Positions 58,868-64,000 of a stretch of 64,000 bases of DNA are shown piece after piece (position 1 is the stretch's first letter; each line of letters starts with the position of its first letter). The notes beneath the pieces were generated by a model that was not told the DNA's origin, did no database searches, and worked only from the letters and a program-made list of their open reading frames with translations. Position numbers and translations under genes: made by a program. Origin of the DNA: Opitutaceae bacterium (GTDB taxonomy: Bacteria > Verrucomicrobiota > Verrucomicrobiia > Opitutales > Opitutaceae); the NCBI GenBank assembly GCA_018402455.1, contig JAGYIG010000010.1:38123-102122 (forward strand), written 5' to 3'.

Positions 58868-59520
58868 ATGGATGGGACTTATAAATCATTCATTACCAGA
58901 GGTTCACTGGTTATTTTGGCGATAGGTTTGGTGGGATTGGGTTTGGGCCTGTTCGTCGCCCCCGACGCTCCGCAAGGCACCTTTGTCGCATCGCCGCGAC
59001 CCCAGGGTGGGGTGCTATTGGCCCGGATTTGGAGACAGAAGAAGAGAATTTGGCTCTGATCGGTGAGCTCACGCTAAGCAGACCCCACGCCCTGTTTTTG
59101 CCGACCCAATGGAACGGTGGGCAGGTCGATGAACCATGACCGCAGGCGCTCGTCCGAATTCGACCGGCAGCTCGAGGCCCAAAGTGGGTGTTTCCGGTGA
59201 TGAGAATCGGCTGAGTTGCCGATGGAATCGGGTGCGGGACCGCGCTTTGCGACCATTGACCAAATGGAACCGAGATTGCCCTCTGGGGAGCTGGCTCGAC
59301 GGGATCTTGTTCGAGAAAAACTACCCGAAGCGGGGCGGGTATTTTGAAGTCGTACCGTCACGACCGGTCAGATTGTGCTGCAGCGGGTGCTCGAGGCAGA
59401 CGCCGCGTCGCCTCTGATCACGTCGCCGCTCGAGGCCATGCTGGACATCAACGCGCGGTGTGGATTTTGGCTCCCGCCCGACCGTCGCTCAAGTGTCCGA
59501 AGGAGGGGCCGTAGGAATTC
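58868..59520 (+). pseudogene. Unknown membrane-anchored gene, frameshifted
   Basis: An ATG at 58868, three bases after the exbD stop, begins MDGTYKSFITRGSLVILAIG, a short head and a single transmembrane helix (about residues 12-32), then APQGTFVASPRPQGG. The frame then shifts; later pieces read FLPTQWNGGQVDEP, WLDGILFEKNYPKRGGYFEV and SPLEAMLDINARCGFWLPP. The topology would suit a TonB-like or related periplasmic protein after exbD, but the sequence is not recognised. The exact end is uncertain. Confidence 0.5.
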
Positions 59521-59695
59521 GATCGAGTCAATTTAGGTACTCCCGCCAAGCCCGTTTGGAGACAATTCCAGCGCCAGGATTCTGCACCGCATATCGCGGC
59601 CCTGAAACTTAGCTGTTGTATGAAAATGCAGTTGACGGTGATTTTTGCGCTCTTCACGTTCTCCACTCTTTTCGTCTTTGGCGAAGAATCGTAGC

Positions 59696-59769
59696 GCCCA
59701 GATAGCTCAGTTGGTGAGCACGTCCTTGGTAGGACGAGGTCACCGGTTCGAGTCCGGCTCTGGGCTCCA
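59696..59769 (+). tRNA. tRNA-Thr (GGT), with defective-looking arms
   Basis: The acceptor stem GCCCAGA/TCTGGGC, a T-arm with TTCGAGT and the encoded CCA are intact. The anticodon arm reads CGTCC, TTGGTA, GGACG, giving GGT but a loop of six rather than seven bases. The D-loop is also one base shorter than usual. Both look like single-base deletions from the common bacterial tRNA-Thr. The position just before tuf is the classic one. Confidence 0.85.
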
Positions 59770-59822
59770 CAGGAAACTTCTCCCTAGATCCCTCCACAAA
59801 CAAACACAACCTCACCATCTAA

Positions 59823-60994
59823 ATGGCTAAAGAAAGGCATTCCCTGAGCATGAAGCGACGGTTGGCATCTATCTCCTCTCGACAGCCATGAGCCACATTG
59901 CAGCCACCACCGCTGCGCTCTTCGGTGATGTCCGACAAGGGCCTGGCGGAGTTCAAGTCCTATGCGGACATCGCGAAGGGCGGCACCGTGCGTGACGCTT
60001 CCAGATCGTAACGATCTCCGTCGCTCACGTGGGTATGAGACGGCCAACCGTCACCTACGCTCACGTTGATTGCCCATGTCACGCGGACTTTGTTAAGAAC
60101 ATGATCACCGGTGCCGCCCAGATGGATGGCGCTATTCTGGTGGTCTCCGCCGCTGACGGACCCATGCAGACCCGTGAGCATCCTCCTCGCCCGCCAGATG
60201 GCGTGCCGAGATTGTGGTGGCTGGCTCAGCAAGGTCGACCTCATCGACGACGAAAGAGCTTCTTACAGCTCGTCGAGATGGGTTCGTGACTTCTCTCAAG
60301 TATCAGTTCGACGGTGACAACGCCGTGATCGTGCGTGGATCCGCTTCGGCTGCCCTCGAGGAGCAGCCGGGTGGAGCTGAAGCTATCGGCAACCTCATGG
60401 ACTATCGACTCCGAAATTCCGGAGCCTGAGCGCGACACGGAAAAAGCGCTTCCTCATGTCCGTTGAGGACGTGTTCTCGATCTGGGTCGTGGCACTGTTG
60501 CTAGGTCGTATCGAACGAGCGTCACGAAACTCAACGATCAAGTTGAGATTGTCGGTATCAAGGACACCGCCTCTCCCCACCGTCGTCACCGGCATCGAGA
60601 TGTTCCGCAAGCTCCTCGACTCCGGTCAAGCTGGCGACAACGTCGGTATCCTCCTCCGTGGGGTTGACAAGGATTCCATCGAGCGTGGCCAAGTGCTGGC
60701 CGCTCGAAATCCATCACCCCGCACAAGAAGGCCAAGGCCGAAATTTACGTGCTCGGCAAGGATGAGGGCGGTCGTCACACGCCTTTCTTTAACGGTATCG
60801 CCCACTACCTTCCGCACCACCGACGTCACTGGCGTCGTCAACCTCCCCGAGGGTGTTGAGATGGTCATGCCGGGTGACAACGTTTCCGTTGAAATCGAGC
60901 TGATCTACCCCTGCGCCATGGAGAAGACTCAACTTCGCCATTCGTGGCTGGCCGCACCATCGGTGCCGGCCGTATCACCGACATCGTCGAATAA
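59823..60994 (+). pseudogene. tuf: Elongation factor Tu gene, disrupted as sequenced
   Basis: Pieces in several frames are unmistakable EF-Tu: [99 protein letters not shown] and a C-terminal [10 protein letters not shown]. The first 120 bases, which should encode the GHVDHGKTT nucleotide-binding loop, are scrambled. Total length is about 20 bases short of the usual 1.19 kb. EF-Tu is essential, and this is its standard locus between tRNA-Thr and tRNA-Trp, so consensus error is more likely than loss. A second intact tuf elsewhere is the alternative. Confidence 0.93.
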
Positions 60995-61021
60995 ACTGTT
61001 TTAGTCGATTTGGCACGACTG

Positions 61022-61048
61022 GCCGAGGCCTCTCTGAGGGGCCTCGGC
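61022..61048 (+). terminator. Hairpin after tuf
   Basis: GCCGAGGCC and GGCCTCGGC pair perfectly around a nine-base loop, 27 bases after the tuf stop. There is no strong T-tract. Confidence 0.6.
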
Positions 61049-61076
61049 TGCGTTGTCTAAAGAATATCTGTCCTAT

Positions 61077-61152
61077 AGGCGTGTAGCTCAATTGGTAGAG
61101 TAGCGGTCTCCAAAACCGTCGGTTGGGGGTTCGATTCCCTCCGCGCCTGCCA
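61077..61152 (+). tRNA. tRNA-Trp (CCA)
   Basis: A regular 76-base cloverleaf: acceptor AGGCGTG/CGCGCCT, a seven-base anticodon loop CTCCAAA, T-loop TTCGATT and encoded CCA. It lies upstream of secE, the conserved location. Confidence 0.97.
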
Positions 61153-61163
61153 CTTTCCTCCTG

Positions 61164-61367
61164 ATGAAAAACCCGTTCCGCAGCACCCGCATCTTCGTTG
61201 GCGAAATGATCGGCGAGCTTCAAAAAGCTTCCTGGCCCAACCGCACTGAACTGCGCGATTCCACCATCGTGGTCATTATTGCCTCGGTGATTCTTGGGGT
61301 TTTCACCAGTATCAGCGACTTTGCGCTCTACCAGGTCGTTGACCTGCTCACTTCCTGGGTAAGCTGA
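61164..61367 (+). CDS. secE: Preprotein translocase subunit SecE
   Basis: A 67-residue single-helix SecE: an N-terminal cytoplasmic amphipathic part with ELQKASWPNRTELRDST, then one transmembrane helix (about 34-62). It stabilises SecY in the translocon. The gene is in the conserved tRNA-Trp, secE, nusG order and ends two bases before nusG. Confidence 0.97.
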   Translation: MKNPFRSTRIFVGEMIGELQKASWPNRTELRDSTIVVIIASVILGVFTSISDFALYQVVDLLTSWVS

Positions 61368-61369
61368 TC

Positions 61370-61951
61370 ATGTCCACGACCACCTCCACTCCCGCCGGAA
61401 CCCAATGGTTCGCGCTTCACACCCTCTCCGGTCAGGAGAACAAGGTGAAGACCTACATCGAGAAGTTCAAAAAAACGGAAGAGCTCGATGATCAAATCGT
61501 TGAGGTGCTGATGCCCACGGAGATCGTTTCCGAGGTCAAAAATGGCAAGAAGACGACCAAAACGCGTAAGCTCTACCCGGGGTATGTTTTCATCAACATG
61601 CGCCTTTTTGACGAGCATCAGCAGCTGATCAACAAGCCCTGGTATTTCGTAAAGGAGACCTCCGGGGTGATCGGATTTGTGGGGGGTGAAAAACCTGCGG
61701 CGTTGCGTCAATCCGAGGTCGATGAGATCCGGGCCCGAATCGAGGCCGCCAGCGGCAAGGAAGTACCCAAGGTTTCTTACGAAGTGGGTGAAAACGTCAA
61801 AATCAACGATGGCGCGTTTGCCAACCTCACCGGCCGGATCGATGAAATCGATCCCGAGCGCGGTAAACTCAAGATTTCCGTTTCCATTTTCGGCCGGTTC
61901 ACCCCGGTTGAGCTCGAATACTGGCAGGTGGAGCGCGTTACCGATTCCTAA
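61370..61951 (+). CDS. nusG: Transcription termination/antitermination factor NusG
   Basis: A 193-residue protein with the NGN domain (about 10-115, [20 protein letters not shown] and [11 protein letters not shown]) and a KOW domain (about 135-190, [19 protein letters not shown]). It binds RNA polymerase and couples to ribosomes or Rho. It lies between secE and rplK in the usual order. Confidence 0.97.
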   Translation: MSTTTSTPAGTQWFALHTLSGQENKVKTYIEKFKKTEELDDQIVEVLMPTEIVSEVKNGKKTTKTRKLYPGYVFINMRLFDEHQQLINKPWYFVKETSGVIGFVGGEKPAALRQSEVDEIRARIEAASGKEVPKVSYEVGENVKINDGAFANLTGRIDEIDPERGKLKISVSIFGRFTPVELEYWQVERVTDS

Positions 61952-62028
61952 CGCTTCGCCTCTTTTTCACCGCCGACGTTCAGCAAGTCACCCTTCGTCA
62001 CTTAACACCCGCCAATACATTTTCCATC

Positions 62029-62454
62029 ATGGCTAAGAAGATTCAAGGATACATCCGCCTCCAGCTCCCCGCTGGTGCGGCCAACCCATCCCCCCCCGTC
62101 GGTCCCGCGCTCGGTGCCCAGGGAGTCAACATCATGGGCTTCTGCAAGGAGTTCAATGCGAAGACCAAAGATCAGAACGGCATGATTCTGCCGGTGGTCA
62201 TCACGGTCTACGCCGACAAGTCCTTCACGTTTATCCTCAAGTCGCCCCCCGCGGCCGTGCTCCTCAAGAAGGCGGCGAACATCGCCTCCGGTTCCGCCAA
62301 GTCGAATGTCGACAAGGTCGGCAAGGTGACCCGCAAGCAGCTCGAGGAAATCTATGAGCTCAAGAAAAAGGACCTCAACGCCAAGGATATCGATGCCGGC
62401 GTAAAGATCATCGCCGGCACGGCCCGCAACATGGGCCTCGAAGTCGTCGGCTAA
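62029..62454 (+). CDS. rplK: 50S ribosomal protein L11
   Basis: A 141-residue L11 with the N-terminal proline-rich [20 protein letters not shown], a typical [15 protein letters not shown] block and an RNA-binding C-terminal domain ending MGLEVVG. It is the target of PrmA, encoded at 37.9 kb. A 77-base spacer separates it from nusG. Confidence 0.98.
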   Translation: MAKKIQGYIRLQLPAGAANPSPPVGPALGAQGVNIMGFCKEFNAKTKDQNGMILPVVITVYADKSFTFILKSPPAAVLLKKAANIASGSAKSNVDKVGKVTRKQLEEIYELKKKDLNAKDIDAGVKIIAGTARNMGLEVVG

Positions 62455-62525
62455 ATTCACTCACCCGTCAATCCGCTCACCGTGGGAGTCCGTTCACCCG
62501 GACGCTCGCACCACCAGGAGTAATA

Positions 62526-63218
62526 ATGAAAAAACCCAGTAAACGCTACCGTTCCGCCGTCGCAGGTGCCAACCTGAAGGACGAGCATGCCCTCGTGGAC
62601 GCCGTCAAGGTGCTCACCAATTTTCCGAAGACCAAGTTTGACGAGACCGTCGAACTTTCCTTCCGGCTCGCCGTGGATCCCGCTCAAGGTGATCAGATGG
62701 TGCGCGGCACCACCCCGTTGCCTCACGGTTCGGGCAAGCAGGTCACCGTGTTGGTCTTTACCGCCGACGCCGATGCCGCCAAGGCGGCTGGGGCCGAACA
62801 CGCCGGACTCGAGGATATGATGAAAAAGGTGCAGGAAGGCTGGCTCGACTTCGACGTCGCCATCGCCACCCCCGACGCCATGAAATCGGTTCGCACCATT
62901 GCCCGGGTGCTGGGCCCCAAGGGCCTCATGCCCAATCCCAAGAGCGGCACCGTCACCGACGATATCGAGGGCGCCATTAAAGCAGTCAAGGCGGGTCGGG
63001 TGGAGTTCAAAGTCGACAAAACGGCCAACATTGGAGTGGGCATCGGCAAACGCTCTTTTTCGGAAGCGCAAATCGTGGAGAACGCGAAGGCCGTGATCGA
63101 AGCCATCGGCAAGGCCCGTCCCAGCGTTGTCAAAGGCACCTACATTAAGAACGTATCCCTCTCGGCCTCCATGAGCCCGAGCATCCGCGTCGCTTCCACC
63201 GAATTCAACCAATTCTAA
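62526..63218 (+). CDS. rplA: 50S ribosomal protein L1
   Basis: A 230-residue L1 of normal length with FDETVELSFRLAVDPAQGDQ near residues 38-57, RTIARVLGPKGLMPNPKSGT (about 124-143) and the C-terminal TYIKNVSLSASMSP. It forms the L1 stalk and often represses its own operon. An AGGAG lies just before the start. Confidence 0.98.
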   Translation: MKKPSKRYRSAVAGANLKDEHALVDAVKVLTNFPKTKFDETVELSFRLAVDPAQGDQMVRGTTPLPHGSGKQVTVLVFTADADAAKAAGAEHAGLEDMMKKVQEGWLDFDVAIATPDAMKSVRTIARVLGPKGLMPNPKSGTVTDDIEGAIKAVKAGRVEFKVDKTANIGVGIGKRSFSEAQIVENAKAVIEAIGKARPSVVKGTYIKNVSLSASMSPSIRVASTEFNQF

Positions 63219-63228
63219 GAGGACCCCA

Positions 63229-63750
63229 ATGAGAGTCGAAAAGAAATACTTGATCGCCGAAGTTGAGGAACACCTCAAGAAATCGGATTACGTCATCCTT
63301 ACCAACTACTCTGGTATCACCGTTGATGAGACGGCTGAGCTGCGCGCGCAGCTGGAGGAAAACAACGCGGAATTCCACGTGGTGAAGAATTCCTCCCTGA
63401 AGGTCGCCGCACAGACGATGGGGCTGCCGGACTTCGGCGATGCCCTCAACGGTCCCACCGCCGTCATCGTGGGCGGCGATAACTCTCCGGGCGTGGCCAA
63501 GGTCATCACCAAGTTCTTCAAGGATAAAAAGAAGGTCGAAGTGAAGTCCGCGGTGCTGTCCGGCAAGATTCTGAGCAGCGACGACGTGAAAGCGTTGGCT
63601 GAGCTGCCTTCGTTGGACGCCTTGCGTGCCCAGCTGCTCGGTCTCCTCAGCAAGCCGGCCACGATGCTGGTGCAGGTGCTCAGTGCCCCGGCCCAGGAGT
63701 TCGTCAACGTGCTGCAAGCCAAGGTCCGCGCCGAAAACGGCGAAGGCTGA
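63229..63750 (+). CDS. rplJ: 50S ribosomal protein L10
   Basis: A 173-residue L10 with an N-terminal RNA-binding domain (MRVEKKYLIAEVEEHLKKSD) and a C-terminal helix that binds L7/L12 dimers (AQLLGLLSKPATMLVQVLSA). It follows rplA after 10 bases, so there is no room for a long L10 leader upstream. Confidence 0.97.
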   Translation: MRVEKKYLIAEVEEHLKKSDYVILTNYSGITVDETAELRAQLEENNAEFHVVKNSSLKVAAQTMGLPDFGDALNGPTAVIVGGDNSPGVAKVITKFFKDKKKVEVKSAVLSGKILSSDDVKALAELPSLDALRAQLLGLLSKPATMLVQVLSAPAQEFVNVLQAKVRAENGEG

Positions 63751-63910
63751 ATTCATTCTCAATCCCTTTAACCAACCTATTTTCAGATGGAGAAACAGTT
63801 GTGCTGTTTCCCCTAAAGAAAGCCCAAAAATCAAAAGCCACTGAATAGGAGATACGTCTCTTAAACGTGCTTCCGGTTGAAGCCGCTATTCGGTCGCAGG
63901 AGATAATATT
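63751..63910 (+). promoter_or_regulatory. Structured spacer between rplJ and rplL
   Basis: Three consecutive hairpins can form: GAAACAG/CTGTTTC (63792-63810), a 7-base stem closed by a TACG tetraloop (63846-63863), and GCTTC/GAAGC (63869-63883). The rplL ribosome-binding site AGGAG follows at about 63898. The region may control the L10 to L7/L12 ratio. Confidence 0.45.
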
Positions 63911-64000
63911 ATGAGCGACATCACCAAAGACCAAGTTATCGACTGGCTCTCCGAGCAGTCCGTTCTCGAAATTGCCGACATCGTCAAAACTCTCGAGGAG
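63911..64000 (+). CDS. rplL: 50S ribosomal protein L7/L12 (3' partial)
   Basis: The first 30 residues, MSDITKDQVIDWLSEQSVLE followed by IADIVKTLEE, match the N-terminal dimerisation region of L7/L12. The gene continues past the window edge. It has a good ribosome-binding site AGGAG 8 bases before the ATG. Confidence 0.95.
   Translation, partial: MSDITKDQVIDWLSEQSVLEIADIVKTLEE

Noticed and set aside
59619..59693. 24-codon open frame MKMQLTVIFALFTFSTLFVF before tRNA-Thr
   Set aside because: It resembles a bare signal peptide, lies in the damaged block and lacks a body; it is probably a fragment of a broken gene.

Overview
The window looks like a chromosomal segment of a high-GC member of the Verrucomicrobiota, probably an Opitutaceae-type bacterium. 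This lineage call is an inference. It rests on the NfeD/NfeD/FloA trio, abundant sulfatase, heparinase and Gfo/Idh/MocA genes, a TonB receptor locus without SusD, small GTAGGG-type intergenic palindromes, and the tRNA-Thr/tuf/tRNA-Trp/secE/nusG/rplKAJL order at the right end. No CRISPR array, integrase, transposase or rRNA was seen.

Layout. 0-2.9 kb: membrane quality-control module (C-terminus of a long NfeD, a short NfeD, flotillin-like FloA, a small anchored protein). 3.0-6.5 kb: RodZ-like protein and FtsK, minus strand. 6.7-10.7 kb: manA, an AsmA-like protein, grpE-dnaJ and a 72-aa membrane protein. 10.9-23.6 kb: carbohydrate region with a secreted sulfatase, an overlapping operon of two Gfo/Idh/MocA oxidoreductases plus a secreted propeller-type glycosidase-like protein, an MDR dehydrogenase, a secreted heparinase II/III-like lyase and a cytoplasmic glycosidase-like protein. 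23.9-25.8 kb: hybrid histidine kinase. 26.1-34.1 kb: minus-strand locus with two broken tandem metallophosphoesterases, a TonB-dependent receptor, a secreted propeller protein and a glycerophosphodiester phosphodiesterase, suggesting uptake of organic phosphodiesters. 34.7-41.2 kb: purN, a beta-CASP-like metallohydrolase, argC, prmA and katG with a strong terminator. 41.5-55.0 kb: Nramp-related transporter, SGNH hydrolase, LysE-type exporter, frameshifted glycosidase-like gene, anchored transglutaminase, small membrane proteins, cytochrome c lipoprotein, SIS protein, TatD hydrolase, M48 peptidase with a long C-terminal extension, LemA and SufE. 55.1-61.0 kb: TPR gene, exbB, exbD, an unknown gene, tRNA-Thr and tuf, nearly all disrupted. 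61.1-64 kb: intact tRNA-Trp, secE, nusG, rplK, rplA, rplJ and the start of rplL.

Three observations stand out. First, an island (about 26.0-34.5 kb) is bounded by duplicated fragments of the two genes it separates: a truncated purN 5' end on the left and a histidine-kinase fragment on the right. A smaller segment with the heparinase gene (18.1-20.4 kb) is likewise followed by a decayed copy of the 3' end of the gene preceding it. Second, the frameshifts are not spread evenly. They cluster at 30.7-34.0, 44.6-44.8 and 55.6-61.0 kb, and the last block hits tuf and gives tRNA-Thr a six-base anticodon loop. Poor consensus sequence is therefore the leading explanation there, and gene loss should not be inferred without reads. 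Third, a family of short palindromic repeats recurs in at least eight places, mostly intergenic.
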